Shown: positions 44,888-54,336, numbered from the stretch's first letter. The stretch: 64,000 bases of DNA from Comamonadaceae bacterium (GCA_947455145.1 CANGME010000013.1:1-64000), one strand, 5' to 3'. Numbers and translations: made by a program. Notes: generated from the sequence alone by a model not told the origin.

Positions 44888-45637
44888 ATGAACAACCACC
44901 TTGCCCTGATCGCCAAAACCCAAAGCCTGATTGCCGCAGGCGACATCGTGGGGGCCGAGTCCGCCCTCACTGAGCTGGCCGATGCCGAGGGGGACCGCGC
45001 CCTGATGGTGGTGCTGGAGCAACTCGCCCCCAAGGACATTCTGGCCGTGATCCGCGAATACGATCAATCGAAAGAATCGATTGTGAATTTGCTCGTCACC
45101 CCAGCCCAGTTTGCCCAAGCCCTGGTGATCGAGAAGCAATACAAAGACCTCACCCACACGCACCTTCGCGGCATGGTCAACTCCATCATTTTTAGAGACA
45201 GTGCCGACCCGGTTGAGTTTTTAACCGCCGTCTCAGAGCTGGACGGCGGCAGCACCGCCATGGCCAACTACTTCTCTGAGAAGTGGGCTCGCATCGAAGC
45301 CTTCGCCCGCACCGGCACGTTTGATTCGGTCGAAGAAGATGGCGAGATGCTGTCAGAGACAGCACTGCTCGCATCGGCCTACGCCAGCCCGCGCCTAGAG
45401 CTTGATGAGGTAGCCGATGGCGACTGGATGCAACTGGCCTGGCACCTGCGCTACGAATGCCCGGACTTGTTCACCGAGACCGTGCTGGTGATGCGCGCAC
45501 AAGCCCGTGCGCAGGCGCTGGGTCTGGACTCAGAGGACTATCAAGACGACGAAGACACACGCATTGAGACTAGCGAGACCGATCGTGGTCGCGCCACTCC
45601 TGCGGCCCGCGAGGACGACGAAGAGTCGGCCATCTAA
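44888..45637 (+). CDS. Unrecognised helical protein with acidic tail
   Basis: A 249-residue protein I do not recognise. It begins MNNHLALIAKTQSLIAAGDI, with a TPR- or HEAT-like helical look in the first 60 residues (VGAESALTELADAEGDRAL). Later stretches such as WMQLAWHLRYECPDLFTETV are also helical. The last 35 residues are acidic (SEDYQDDEDTRIETSETDR), echoing the tail of the preceding gene. A longer frame from 44585 overlaps the upstream gene and is rejected. The operon position suggests a complex with its neighbours. Confidence 0.75.
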   Translation: MNNHLALIAKTQSLIAAGDIVGAESALTELADAEGDRALMVVLEQLAPKDILAVIREYDQSKESIVNLLVTPAQFAQALVIEKQYKDLTHTHLRGMVNSIIFRDSADPVEFLTAVSELDGGSTAMANYFSEKWARIEAFARTGTFDSVEEDGEMLSETALLASAYASPRLELDEVADGDWMQLAWHLRYECPDLFTETVLVMRAQARAQALGLDSEDYQDDEDTRIETSETDRGRATPAAREDDEESAI

Positions 45638-45663
45638 AGGCGAAGGCCCAAGTCACACGCGCC

Positions 45664-46911
45664 ATGTCAGACACCACCGACTCCGCTCCCCAATCCATCG
45701 CGCTATTTGACGCGCGACCCTTCTTTGAGAAGGCCTTGCAGCACGGCGTTCAGCACGGGATCATCTCCCCGGAAAAACTCATCCTCATGTGCGAGGAAGC
45801 CCCCAAAGGCATGGTGCAAATCGCCCGCTACTTCGGCACTGAGTATTTGCGCCCCGACCTGGAGCGTGCCAAAGACCGCATGGTCAACCTCATCAGCCTG
45901 TACCTGGAAGAATCTTGCGCAGGTGACTTGCACCAAGCCGCCCAAGCCCTGCGCGACAACAGCTTGCTATCTCGCTCCAAGGGCGGCTCCGACATGCTCA
46001 AGGCCTTGATCGCCCTGCCCCAGAGCAGCCACTTTGGCCTGCATGAGCGCGAAGGTTTTCAAGACGAGCACATCCCCTTGCTGGCCAAGTGGGCCCTGCG
46101 CAGCTTGCCTGACTACCACGCTGAACGGGCTGTGCGGGCGCAGACCTCGCAAGTGGTTGAAGCCGCGCTTTGGATGGCCGAGCAGCTCGAACTGGACGCA
46201 AGTGAACTCGAAGCCGCAGGCACAGATGCCGAAGCCGTGATTCGCACCGCGCTGCTCACCCGCCTGGGCAAGCGCAGCACCCTGCCCGACTGGCTGGGTT
46301 TTGAAAAAATGGTGCTCAGCCTGCGCAAAAAATTTCCCGGCACCACCCCGGCTATAGCAGCCAGTCTGTCGCTGACCCTGCCCAAAAACCTGCCTGCCGA
46401 ATGGCACGAGGTGGTGCAGACGGTGCTCGCCTCTGTAGTGGCGGATCTGCCGCGCATCCTGGACACCAGCTTGCCCGTGCGCCGCTTGTTCACCCAGACC
46501 CCCGCTTTCATGGGCCGCTATTTTTGGAGGGAAGACCCACTGGCCGAGTTGGAGCATTTTGAGCGCAGCAACTCAGCGGTGTGGGACAAGGCCACGGGCG
46601 GCCACAGCGACGACAGCTCGCTGCTCACCCTGTTCCTGCGCATTGCAACAGGCGGTAGCCACGCCACGTTGTTGAGCGAAAAATTAGCGTCCAGCTTGGT
46701 GAAGAAAATCCAAAAATCAGGCCTGGATGCCGAACTGCCCAGACAATTTATCTTGCAACACGCCCCAGCACAGCCCCAGAGCGACTACTTGCACCTGTGG
46801 GACAGCTTCATCTCAGACGCCGAACCGGTGCTGCGCAGTGACAAACCCCAAGCCACCGCCGACGCGCTGGCGCTGCTGCGGCGCGAGTGCAATATCGCCA
46901 GCTCAACTTAA
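45664..46911 (+). CDS. Unrecognised helical protein (415 aa)
   Basis: A 415-residue soluble protein, largely alpha-helical by composition (FFEKALQHGVQHGIISPEKL, LERAKDRMVNLISLYLEESC, AALWMAEQLELDASELEAAG). No catalytic motif, signal peptide or membrane segment is seen, and I cannot assign a family. It is 26 bp downstream of the previous gene and 19 bp upstream of the OB-fold gene. It could be a scaffold of repeated helical pairs. Confidence 0.75.
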   Translation: MSDTTDSAPQSIALFDARPFFEKALQHGVQHGIISPEKLILMCEEAPKGMVQIARYFGTEYLRPDLERAKDRMVNLISLYLEESCAGDLHQAAQALRDNSLLSRSKGGSDMLKALIALPQSSHFGLHEREGFQDEHIPLLAKWALRSLPDYHAERAVRAQTSQVVEAALWMAEQLELDASELEAAGTDAEAVIRTALLTRLGKRSTLPDWLGFEKMVLSLRKKFPGTTPAIAASLSLTLPKNLPAEWHEVVQTVLASVVADLPRILDTSLPVRRLFTQTPAFMGRYFWREDPLAELEHFERSNSAVWDKATGGHSDDSSLLTLFLRIATGGSHATLLSEKLASSLVKKIQKSGLDAELPRQFILQHAPAQPQSDYLHLWDSFISDAEPVLRSDKPQATADALALLRRECNIASST

Positions 46912-46930
46912 CCAGCCAGGAGCTAATAAC

Positions 46931-47224
46931 ATGATTGAAGGTCTGATTTCTGGCCACCTGGTCGGCTTGGCGGAATCCCGCCTGGGCAAAAATGACAGCA
47001 GCTTTACCCTAGCCAAGGTCAAGGCAAACACCAGCGAGACAGACCACATCATCGTCAACGTCATCACCTTCAGCACCGAAGCCAGCCACACCTTGATGGC
47101 ACTCAACGATGGAGATGCCTTGGCCTTGTCTGGTTCGCTCACACCCAAAGTTTGGACAGACAAGCAGGGTAATACCCGCCCCGCTTTGGACATGATTGCC
47201 ACGAAAATTCTCACGATTGAGTGA
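46931..47224 (+). CDS. Short OB-fold protein, SSB/PriB-like
   Basis: A 97-residue protein resembling the OB-fold of single-stranded DNA-binding proteins: MIEGLISGHLVGLAESRLGK, then VNVITFSTEASHTLMALNDG, and WTDKQGNTRPALDMIATKIL near the end. There is no acidic C-terminal tip, so it is not a housekeeping SSB but closer to PriB-sized proteins. An overlapping longer frame from 46727 is rejected. It closes the unknown operon and implies a link to nucleic acid. Confidence 0.78.
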   Translation: MIEGLISGHLVGLAESRLGKNDSSFTLAKVKANTSETDHIIVNVITFSTEASHTLMALNDGDALALSGSLTPKVWTDKQGNTRPALDMIATKILTIE

Positions 47225-47319
47225 AAAAATACCAAGCCAAATATAAGACAATAGATGCCGTAGTGAAGACTACATTTACCGACACTTAAAGGTAAATAAC
47301 TCATCTCCAAAGGTAAAAA

Positions 47320-48627
47320 ATGCTGGATGGTCTGAAAAAAGTTGTGAAAAAAGCCTCAAACAAACGTGCCTTAAGCACTTTGATGGAGGATTGCAAGGTT
47401 CTCATGTCTGAGCGAGGCCAAGCCAACAGTGTGGCCATTGCGCACCAACTGATTGAACACTTTGAGAATCTGCCAGAAGACAAACTCATCGAATTCTTCT
47501 TACGCTTGGTTCATGACTTCGCCCCAAACCCAGACGCCGTCCTCAGCGCGGCCCAGGCTTACGCCAAAGACCAATCGGCCATACACCTTAAACAACTCAT
47601 TGAGGTCTCTGAGCCCCCTCGCCAAGAGCTGTTTCGCCGCATCAACCGCACACCAGGCGGTACGGCAGAAATTGTTTCTATGCGCAGAACCTTGTTGCGC
47701 AACGTAAAAACCCACCCCGAACTGGGGGCACTTGAAGACGACTTGCTGCACCTGTTGTCCAGCTGGTTCAACCCTGGTTTTCTGGAGTTGCAAAAGGTCG
47801 ATTGGAATTCGCCCGCCCGTTTGCTTGAAAAGCTCATTGAACATGAAGCCGTGCACGCCATTGACGGTTGGGACGACCTGCGCCGCCGCTTGGCCCCAGA
47901 TCGCCGCTGCTTCGCATTCTTCCACCCCCAGTTGCCTAACGAGCCGCTGATTTTTGTGGAAGTGGCGTTAGTGCCTGAAATGCCCAACTGCATCACGCCG
48001 CTGATCGACAAACAGTCCAAGCCCTTGACGCCTGATCAGTTCAAAGTGGCCACGTTTTATTCCATCAGCAATTGCCAGCCGGGCTTGCGCGGCGTGTCCA
48101 TGGGCAACTTCTTGATCAAACGCGTGGCTGAGGAGTTGCACAAAGAGCTGCCACAAATCAAGACCTATTGCACCCTGTCGCCCATCCCTGGCTTTGCGGC
48201 TTGGCTGCAAGGCACCACAGACTTTCATCATCTCCACGGAAAAAAACGGGGCTTAGGGCGTCGGTTGAGCGAAGCCAAAGAAGAACTGCTCAAGGCAACC
48301 AATGGCGACCTGACCACTCTGGCCAATGCAACACTACAACGCGGCTTATCCAAAGACCTGCAAGCCGCGCTAATGCGGCTGTGCAGCGCCTACCTGGCGC
48401 ATCAGTCCATCATGAGCGGGGCCGACCCCGTGGCACGTTTCCACCTGGACAACGGCGCGCGGCTTGAGCGCATCAACCTGCTGGGTGACCCCTCACGCAA
48501 GGGTCTCAAACAGTCCAGTGGGTTGATGGTCAACTACCTGTATGACCTGGGTCAAGTCGAGGCCAACCATGAAAAATTTGTGCATGGTGAAGTGGTTTAT
48601 GCCAAGGCCGTAGCGTCTTTGCTCTGA
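47320..48627 (+). CDS. Malonyl-CoA decarboxylase
   Basis: A 435-residue enzyme converting malonyl-CoA to acetyl-CoA and CO2. Family motifs are [44 protein letters not shown] and [19 protein letters not shown]. The catalytic Ser and His of the family lie in the second and last of these. The N-terminal helical domain covers residues 1-165. No matB-type synthetase is adjacent, so it probably detoxifies or balances malonyl-CoA. The 3' end overlaps lgt on the other strand by 31 bp. Confidence 0.93.
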   Translation: MLDGLKKVVKKASNKRALSTLMEDCKVLMSERGQANSVAIAHQLIEHFENLPEDKLIEFFLRLVHDFAPNPDAVLSAAQAYAKDQSAIHLKQLIEVSEPPRQELFRRINRTPGGTAEIVSMRRTLLRNVKTHPELGALEDDLLHLLSSWFNPGFLELQKVDWNSPARLLEKLIEHEAVHAIDGWDDLRRRLAPDRRCFAFFHPQLPNEPLIFVEVALVPEMPNCITPLIDKQSKPLTPDQFKVATFYSISNCQPGLRGVSMGNFLIKRVAEELHKELPQIKTYCTLSPIPGFAAWLQGTTDFHHLHGKKRGLGRRLSEAKEELLKATNGDLTTLANATLQRGLSKDLQAALMRLCSAYLAHQSIMSGADPVARFHLDNGARLERINLLGDPSRKGLKQSSGLMVNYLYDLGQVEANHEKFVHGEVVYAKAVASLL

Positions 48628-49424
48628 CGGCTGGCCCAAATCCAAAGTGCCAGTCCGCCCAACACCATGGGCACACACAACCATTGGCCCATGCTCATGT
48701 TCAGGGCCAACAGGCCCAGGTGGCTGTCGGGCTCCCGGAAGTACTCTGCGGTAAAGCGAAACACCCCGTAGCCCGTCAAAAAAGCGGCTGACACCTGCCC
48801 CCGCTTGCGGGGATGGCGCGCGTACAGCCACAGCAGCACAAAAAGCAAAAGGCCTTCCAGCAAGAATTGGTACACCTGTGAAGGGTGACGCGGCAGCGTC
48901 GTACCGCTATTCGCAAAGACCATGCCCCAGGGCAGATCAGGCGAAGCCAATCGACCCCAAAGTTCGCCATTGATAAAGTTGCCCACCCTGCCTGCGGCCA
49001 GCCCCGTGGGCACGCAGGGGGCGATGAAGTCCGTGACTTGCAGCCAATGCCGTTTGCGCGTCTGGGCAAACCACAGCATGGCCACAATCACGCCCAGCAG
49101 GCCGCCGTGAAAACTCATGCCGCCCTGCCACACTGCAAAAATCTCCAGCGGATGACTCAGGTAGTAACCCGGTTTGTAAAACAGGCAGTAGCCCACGCGC
49201 CCGCCCATCACAACACCCATCACACCCATAAACAATATGTCTTCGACATCGCGTCGGCTCCACGCGCCCGGCCCTTTGATAGACGCAAACGGCTGGTGCT
49301 TTAAGCGCTGGATGCCCAGCAGCATGAAGAGGCCAAACGCGGCGAGGTAAGTCAAGCCGTACCAGTGAATGGCCAAGGGGCCAAGTTGCAGGGCGACGGG
49401 GTCAATTTGGGGGTGAATGAGCAT
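48597..49424 (-). CDS. lgt: Prolipoprotein diacylglyceryl transferase
   Basis: A 275-residue inner-membrane enzyme that attaches diacylglycerol to the lipobox Cys of prolipoproteins. It has about seven transmembrane segments and the signature [14 protein letters not shown]. Further conserved positions are in [37 protein letters not shown] and [16 protein letters not shown] 49424 ([12 protein letters not shown]) matches the family start; a longer frame from 49463 is rejected. It overlaps the end of the malonyl-CoA decarboxylase gene in convergent orientation. Confidence 0.96.
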   Translation of the reverse strand: MLIHPQIDPVALQLGPLAIHWYGLTYLAAFGLFMLLGIQRLKHQPFASIKGPGAWSRRDVEDILFMGVMGVVMGGRVGYCLFYKPGYYLSHPLEIFAVWQGGMSFHGGLLGVIVAMLWFAQTRKRHWLQVTDFIAPCVPTGLAAGRVGNFINGELWGRLASPDLPWGMVFANSGTTLPRHPSQVYQFLLEGLLLFVLLWLYARHPRKRGQVSAAFLTGYGVFRFTAEYFREPDSHLGLLALNMSMGQWLCVPMVLGGLALWIWASRQSKDATALA

Positions 49425-49583
49425 GGGGTGAGATTGTGCACGAAGCCTCTTTTCGCGCCACATATCTGCCGCGACACCGTCATAGGGTATTGACTGATGG
49501 GTGAGTGAGCAAGAAAGTTATATAAAGCATTTTTAAGCTCTCATCCACCCTGCTTTCTTACCTTTTTTCTTAAGGACAGCCCC

Positions 49584-50123
49584 ATGATCAAACTCAACGT
49601 CAATGGCAAAGACCACTCTGTGGATGTCGAACCCGAGATGCCCCTGCTGTGGACTCTGCGGGAGGTGCTGGGCATGACGGGCACCAAGTACGGCTGCGGC
49701 ATTGCACAATGCGGAGCTTGCACGGTGCACATCAACGGCACGCCCACACGGTCTTGCTCTATCCCCGCCTCAGCCTTGGTGGGCACACGCATCACCACGA
49801 TTGAGGGCTTGTCCAAAACCAGCTCACACCCCATCCAAAAAGCCTGGGCCGCGGTGGATGTGCCCCAGTGCGGCTACTGCCAGTCAGGGCAAATCATGGC
49901 GGCGGTCGATCTGCTCAAGCGCATCCCCAAGCCGACCGACAAAGACATTGACGACGTCATGACCAACATCTGCCGCTGCGGCACTTACCAGCGCATTCGC
50001 GCGGCCATTCACCTGGCTGCGGGCAACAAGAAGATGGCCGCAGCCAACGGCTACACCGGCGAATTTACTGGCGCATTCGCCAGCGAACATGCTGGCGCAA
50101 GTGCCTACAACCACACTGCTTGA
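49584..50123 (+). CDS. iorA: Isoquinoline 1-oxidoreductase-type [2Fe-2S] subunit (IorA-like)
   Basis: A 179-residue iron-sulfur subunit. The first cluster is [20 protein letters not shown] plus a Cys after it; the second uses CGYCQSGQ and [11 protein letters not shown]. The C-terminal 30 residues are an extra Ala/Gly-rich tail. It has no signal of its own and is expected to be exported with IorB by Tat piggy-backing. The TGA stop lies at 50121-50123, ahead of the iorB start. The substrate need not be isoquinoline: many members oxidise aldehydes or N-heterocycles. Confidence 0.92.
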   Translation: MIKLNVNGKDHSVDVEPEMPLLWTLREVLGMTGTKYGCGIAQCGACTVHINGTPTRSCSIPASALVGTRITTIEGLSKTSSHPIQKAWAAVDVPQCGYCQSGQIMAAVDLLKRIPKPTDKDIDDVMTNICRCGTYQRIRAAIHLAAGNKKMAAANGYTGEFTGAFASEHAGASAYNHTA

Positions 50124-50140
50124 TCGAGGACGCACACATC

Positions 50141-52414
50141 ATGAACTCCCCCCTCATTGACACCACTTCCTCCACAGCCGCCTCCGCAGCCACCCCCACA
50201 GCGCCCACGCTGTCGCGCCGCTCCTTCATCGTCGGCTCAAGCACCATTGCCGCAGGCGGTCTGGCGCTGGGCCTGCCGCTCTACATGCCAGAAGCTAACG
50301 CGCAAGCCGTAGTTGGACCGGCAGACGCCGAAGTCAACGTCTGGGTCGTCATCAAACCCGATGACCGTTGCGTCATCCGCATCGCCCGCTCTGAAATGGG
50401 CCAGGGCACGCGCACCGGCTTAGCCCAGCTGGTGGCCGAAGAGCTGGAATGCGACTGGAAAAAAGTCAGCACCGAGATGCCCACCCCCGGCCAAAGCGTG
50501 GCACGCAAACGCGCCTGGGGCGAAATGTCCACCGGCGGCAGCCGGGGCATTCGCATCTCTCAAGAGTACGTGCGCCAAGGCGGTGCAGCAGCCCGCATGA
50601 TGCTGTTGCAAGCGGCTGCCAACCAGTGGAATGTGCCAGTGGCTGAACTCAAGGTCAGTAAGGGCGTGATCACCCATGCGGCCAGCAAGCGCCAGTTGCG
50701 CTACGGCCAGGTGGCACTTGCTGCGTCCAAGCTCACACCGCCCGATGTCAAAACCATTGTGCTGAAAAACCCCAAAGATTGGGCCATTGCGGGCAAGCCC
50801 ATGGCTCGCCTCGACACCCAGCAAAAGCTCAATGGCAGCTTGGTCTATGGGGCCGATCTTCAATTGCCCGGCATGCTGTGCGCGGCCATCAAAGATTGCC
50901 CCGTGTTTGGCGGAACTTTGGTGAGCTTTAACGGCGACGCCATCAAGGCCATGCGCGGCGTCAAAGGCGTGGTGCGCGTTAACGCCACGGCTGTGGCGGT
51001 GGTGGCCGACACCTGGTGGCGCGCCAAAAACGCACTTGAAAAGCTTCCTATTGTTTGGGACGAAGGTGTCAACGCGCGTGTGAGCAGCGCCAGCATTGCA
51101 GCTCATCTGGCCGAGGGTCTGAACGCGCAGGTGGCCCTGGGTAGCGTGGCCGGACGCAACGAGGGCGATGCCCTGGGCGCGATTGCCAGCGCCGCCACCA
51201 AGGTAGAGGCCACCTACTCCACCCCGTTCCTGGCCCACGCGCCTATGGAGCCCATGAACGCCACCGTCAAATTGACGGCGGGCTCTGACGGCAAAATCGC
51301 CCGCGCCGAGTGCTGGGTGCCCACGCAAAACGGTGAGGCCTCACACGCCGCACTGGCCGAGGCCTCAGGCATCCCCCTGGCGCAGTGCGAAATTTACAAA
51401 CAAGACCTTGGCGGCGGCTTTGGACGAAGAGGTGGCACGCAAGACTATGTGCACCAGGCCACGGCTATTGCCAAACAATTCATGGGCACGCCCATCAAGC
51501 TGCTATGGAGCCGCGAAGAAGACCAAGCCCATGACTTCTACCGCCCCATCTCCCAAGCCAAGATGAGCGCCGGGCTGGATGCGCAAGGCAATTTGGTAGG
51601 TCTGCACATTCGCCTGTCGGGACAGTCCATCAACGCCCTGCTCAACCCCCTGGCCATCAAAGACGGCAAGGACGAACGCCAGGTGCAGGGTTTCTGGAAA
51701 GCACCCGGAGATGCTCAATTTGGCTACACCGTGCCCAACCTCTTGACCGAGTACGTCATGCGCAACACCCACGTCCCCGTGGGGCCTTGGCGCGGCGTCA
51801 ACACCAATCAAAACGCGGTGTACGCCGAGTGTTTTATTGAAGAAGTGGCCAAAGCGGCAGGCAAAGATTCGCTCGCGTTTCGCCGCGCCATGCTGCAAAA
51901 CCACCCCAAGCATTTGGCCGTGCTCAACGCTGCGGCTGAAAAAGGCGACTGGGGCAAGCCGCTGCCTGCGGGCGTGTTCCGAGGCATAGCGCAGTTCATG
52001 GGCTACGGCAGCTATTCTGCGGCCACGGCCGAGGTGTCGGTCAGTGCCAGTGGCGTGGTCAAAGTTCACCGCATGGTGCTGGCCACCAACTGCGGCCACG
52101 CGGTCAACCCCGACCAGATTGCCGCGCAGGTGGAAGGCGGCGTGGCCTACGGCTTGTCGGCCACCTTCTTTGGTGAAAACACGATTGAAAACGGGCGCGT
52201 GAAAGAGCTCAATTTCGACACTTACCGGGTTTTGAAAATCAGAGAAATGCCCAAGGTCGAAACCGTCATCGTGCCCACCTATGACTTCTGGGGCGGTGTA
52301 GGTGAGCCCACCATTTGCGTGGTGGCACCAGCGGTGCTCAACGCTATCTTTGCAGCCACGGGCAAGCCGGTACGCAATCTGCCGCTGAAGAACCAGGGGT
52401 TCAGCTTCGCTTGA
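50141..52414 (+). CDS. iorB: Isoquinoline 1-oxidoreductase-type molybdenum large subunit (IorB-like)
   Basis: A 757-residue Mo-cofactor subunit of the single-chain IorB type. It starts with a Tat signal (LSRRSFIVGSSTIAAGGLAL, cleavage near EANAQA), so the enzyme is periplasmic. Conserved stretches include ARSEMGQGTRTGLAQLVAEE, LGGGFGRRGGTQDYVHQA and GPWRGVNTNQNAVYAE, and the catalytic Glu near the C-terminus in GGVGEPTICVVAP. ATG 50141 is preferred to a TTG at 50120. Electrons would go to a cytochrome c; none is in this operon, although the sox cytochromes lie directly downstream on the other strand. Confidence 0.93.
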   Translation: MNSPLIDTTSSTAASAATPTAPTLSRRSFIVGSSTIAAGGLALGLPLYMPEANAQAVVGPADAEVNVWVVIKPDDRCVIRIARSEMGQGTRTGLAQLVAEELECDWKKVSTEMPTPGQSVARKRAWGEMSTGGSRGIRISQEYVRQGGAAARMMLLQAAANQWNVPVAELKVSKGVITHAASKRQLRYGQVALAASKLTPPDVKTIVLKNPKDWAIAGKPMARLDTQQKLNGSLVYGADLQLPGMLCAAIKDCPVFGGTLVSFNGDAIKAMRGVKGVVRVNATAVAVVADTWWRAKNALEKLPIVWDEGVNARVSSASIAAHLAEGLNAQVALGSVAGRNEGDALGAIASAATKVEATYSTPFLAHAPMEPMNATVKLTAGSDGKIARAECWVPTQNGEASHAALAEASGIPLAQCEIYKQDLGGGFGRRGGTQDYVHQATAIAKQFMGTPIKLLWSREEDQAHDFYRPISQAKMSAGLDAQGNLVGLHIRLSGQSINALLNPLAIKDGKDERQVQGFWKAPGDAQFGYTVPNLLTEYVMRNTHVPVGPWRGVNTNQNAVYAECFIEEVAKAAGKDSLAFRRAMLQNHPKHLAVLNAAAEKGDWGKPLPAGVFRGIAQFMGYGSYSAATAEVSVSASGVVKVHRMVLATNCGHAVNPDQIAAQVEGGVAYGLSATFFGENTIENGRVKELNFDTYRVLKIREMPKVETVIVPTYDFWGGVGEPTICVVAPAVLNAIFAATGKPVRNLPLKNQGFSFA

Positions 52415-52427
52415 GTGGGGTAACGGG

Positions 52428-53198
52428 TTATCGCCGTATCGACGGCCCGTCCATCACCATGCCGTTGGCGCGCACTTTGAGGAAAAGCTCCAAGTCGCGC
52501 AAGTCGGCACTGCCTGCTGGCGGTATGGGCGCTTGCACGCCCGAGTAGCAGGCCCGCAAGCGTCGATCCAGCGAGCCCAGGGTTTGCCAGGCCATGCGGT
52601 AAATGGGGAAACCCGTGGGGTGCGCTTGGCTGATGGTGTCGGCCCGCATTTGCGCGCCTACTTTGCCGTCATGGCAGTGCATGCAAGCCAGGTTTATGCG
52701 CCCCATGCGGGTTTGGTAGAGGCGCTCGCCGCTGGACAGGCGTGCTTGCCACTGCGTGGTGTGTTCGAGTGAAGCACTGCTGCTCGAGGCCACTTGAATG
52801 CGCTCGCCTTTGGCCGCCTGGTGCATGGCGGCGCTGAGGCTGAGGACGCTGTCGCTTTCTAACGCAGAAGACTCAGAGGCCTGTGATGCCGCAGCGCCAC
52901 GCTGCTGGCAACGCACAATTTGATCCTCCAGATTTACCAAACTCTTGCCATCCGCGCTCAAGCGCGGAAAACTCGCCACACTGCGCTTGACGCTGTCCAT
53001 AGCGCCGTGGCAACTGGCGCATTGCGCTTGCCACAGGCCCTGCCCGCGCTCCTGCCACAGGGCCACGGGGTTGCGCTGCGGGTCGTCTTGTAGGGCTTGT
53101 AATTGAGGTGACAGGTACACATGGCCACTGGTTCGGGTGTCGGCCCAAGTGAAAGAACACAGCAAGTAAAGGGCAAGCCAGACCCAGAGCGTTTTCAT
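52428..53198 (-). CDS. soxA: Sulfur-oxidation dihaem cytochrome SoxA
   Basis: A 256-residue periplasmic cytochrome, with a signal peptide of about 19 residues (ending FTWADT). It has two haem c sites, C60-ASCH and C172-MHCH. The SoxA hallmark follows: C217 in LRACYSGVQAP, the Cys that ligates haem and takes part in S-S chemistry, then SADLRDLELFLKVRANG. It links thiosulfate to the SoxY arm together with SoxX. ATG 53198 fits the signal; a longer frame from 53261 overlaps soxZ and is rejected. It is last in soxX-Y-Z-A. Confidence 0.9.
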   Translation of the reverse strand: MKTLWVWLALYLLCSFTWADTRTSGHVYLSPQLQALQDDPQRNPVALWQERGQGLWQAQCASCHGAMDSVKRSVASFPRLSADGKSLVNLEDQIVRCQQRGAAASQASESSALESDSVLSLSAAMHQAAKGERIQVASSSSASLEHTTQWQARLSSGERLYQTRMGRINLACMHCHDGKVGAQMRADTISQAHPTGFPIYRMAWQTLGSLDRRLRACYSGVQAPIPPAGSADLRDLELFLKVRANGMVMDGPSIRR

Positions 53199-53209
53199 AG
53201 CCGTGACGA

Positions 53210-53554
53210 TCAACGCAACTCGCGCTTCAACTCTCCGTGCTGGCCTTTGTCGTCCACCCAACTGACGCTCAAATACCAGCCTTCTGACGACGCCACTTCG
53301 GGCAAAGTCACCGGGAAAGCGAAGTAAGGGTTGGCCGATATGCCAATGCCGGTTCTGGCCTGAAACAGCGTGGTGTCATTCAAACGAACCCGAAGCGTTT
53401 CGATCACATTCTTGGGCACCCTTTGGCCTGACTCCAAGGTTCGAAAACCCGACTCCATCGGGTGACCAATCAATAGAACGGCTTTGAGGGTTGCGCCGTG
53501 CTGCACCGCACCAGTAACGGTGAGGCGAATAGGAAATTTAGCGGGTTCGGTCAT
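53210..53554 (-). CDS. soxZ: Sulfur-oxidation carrier partner SoxZ
   Basis: A 114-residue immunoglobulin-like subunit that pairs with SoxY. Family features are KNVIETLRVRLNDTTLFQAR, GIGISANPYFAFPVTLPEV and SVSWVDDKGQHGELKREL. No signal peptide is present, as normal for SoxZ, which is exported by riding on SoxY. ATG 53554 is preferred to a TTG at 53572. It lies 18 bp after soxY and 11 bp before soxA. Confidence 0.9.
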   Translation of the reverse strand: MTEPAKFPIRLTVTGAVQHGATLKAVLLIGHPMESGFRTLESGQRVPKNVIETLRVRLNDTTLFQARTGIGISANPYFAFPVTLPEVASSEGWYLSVSWVDDKGQHGELKRELR

Positions 53555-53572
53555 GCGTGTACAGATGGTCAA

Positions 53573-53917
53573 TCAACTGGCATCGAAGCAGGCCGATGAG
53601 GTCAACACCGTGGGGGCGTGATGACCCATCAGAGTTCCATCACTCAGCGTGGCCACCAGCCAGATATCTTGGCTGGCCGCCAAGCGCACACGGGTGTCAA
53701 AGCTGTAACGATTAAGCGGTGTACCCAAAGTGATGCTGATGAGCTGCGACACAGGATTTTCAGGCGCATAAAGAGCAAAAGATTGGATCGTCAGACCTGG
53801 CGGGGCTTGCAAGCGAATGCCGACAGGCACTGCATTGCCGGTGTCAGACAAAGGCTCAAGCTCCAACACCGCACCGTCTGGGCGCAGTTTGAGTTGATTG
53901 AGCGTGGCTGTATCCAT
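53573..53917 (-). CDS. soxY: SoxY-like sulfur carrier, leaderless and with altered C-terminus
   Basis: A 114-residue SoxY-type domain (PVGIRLQAPPGLTIQSFALY, then ISITLGTPLNRYSFDTRVRL). It departs from the family in two ways. It has no Tat signal, and an in-frame TAG within 15 bases upstream plus the soxX stop 38 bp away leave no room for one. The substrate-carrying end reads VLTSSACFDAS, with C110, where SoxY normally ends GGCGG. It may be a degenerate SoxY, a cytoplasmic carrier, or a protein exported with another partner. Confidence 0.75.
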   Translation of the reverse strand: MDTATLNQLKLRPDGAVLELEPLSDTGNAVPVGIRLQAPPGLTIQSFALYAPENPVSQLISITLGTPLNRYSFDTRVRLAASQDIWLVATLSDGTLMGHHAPTVLTSSACFDAS

Positions 53918-53955
53918 GGGGTAGCGTACCTAGTCGTTATAAATTCTGAGCCATG

Positions 53956-54336
53956 CTAGCGCAGAGTTTGTAGTGCAGCAAGCGCATCTTCGATTTGACC
54001 GGCACTCAAAATCAAACCGAAAGGCGGCATCAAGGTATCGGGGTTGATGCGCCTTGCATCGACCACCCACTGGCGCAGCTGATCCGCCTGGATTCGGCTG
54101 GCCACGCCGTCCAGCGCGGGGGCAAAGGTGCTTTGGATGCCAGTCTTTCGGCCTTGCGCATCGGGGATGGAGTGGCAGGCCACGCAATTACCCAAACGCT
54201 GGTCAAACAGGATGCGCCAACCTTGCGTAGCAGCTACCCCTTGCGCCTGGGCGGAGAGCATGGTGAAAGCGACAAGAACCGCTGGGGTGATGCGGGTCAA
54301 AAATTCACGGCTAGTGCCAGTTCTGCGCCAATTCAT
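53956..54336 (-). CDS. soxX: Sulfur-oxidation monohaem cytochrome SoxX
   Basis: A 126-residue periplasmic cytochrome c with a signal peptide (about 1-32, ending SAQAQG). The single haem site is C51-VACH. The axial Met is in RRINPDTLMPPFGLI, the SoxX motif. It forms SoxXA with the gene at 52428. As the first gene of the minus-strand sox operon, its promoter lies in 54337-54494, facing the alpha/beta hydrolase gene. soxB and soxCD are not in the window. Confidence 0.88.
   Translation of the reverse strand: MNWRRTGTSREFLTRITPAVLVAFTMLSAQAQGVAATQGWRILFDQRLGNCVACHSIPDAQGRKTGIQSTFAPALDGVASRIQADQLRQWVVDARRINPDTLMPPFGLILSAGQIEDALAALQTLR

Noticed and set aside
46931-47224. Housekeeping ssb
   Set aside because: Only 97 residues with no acidic C-terminal tip. 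It is better described as a short OB-fold protein.
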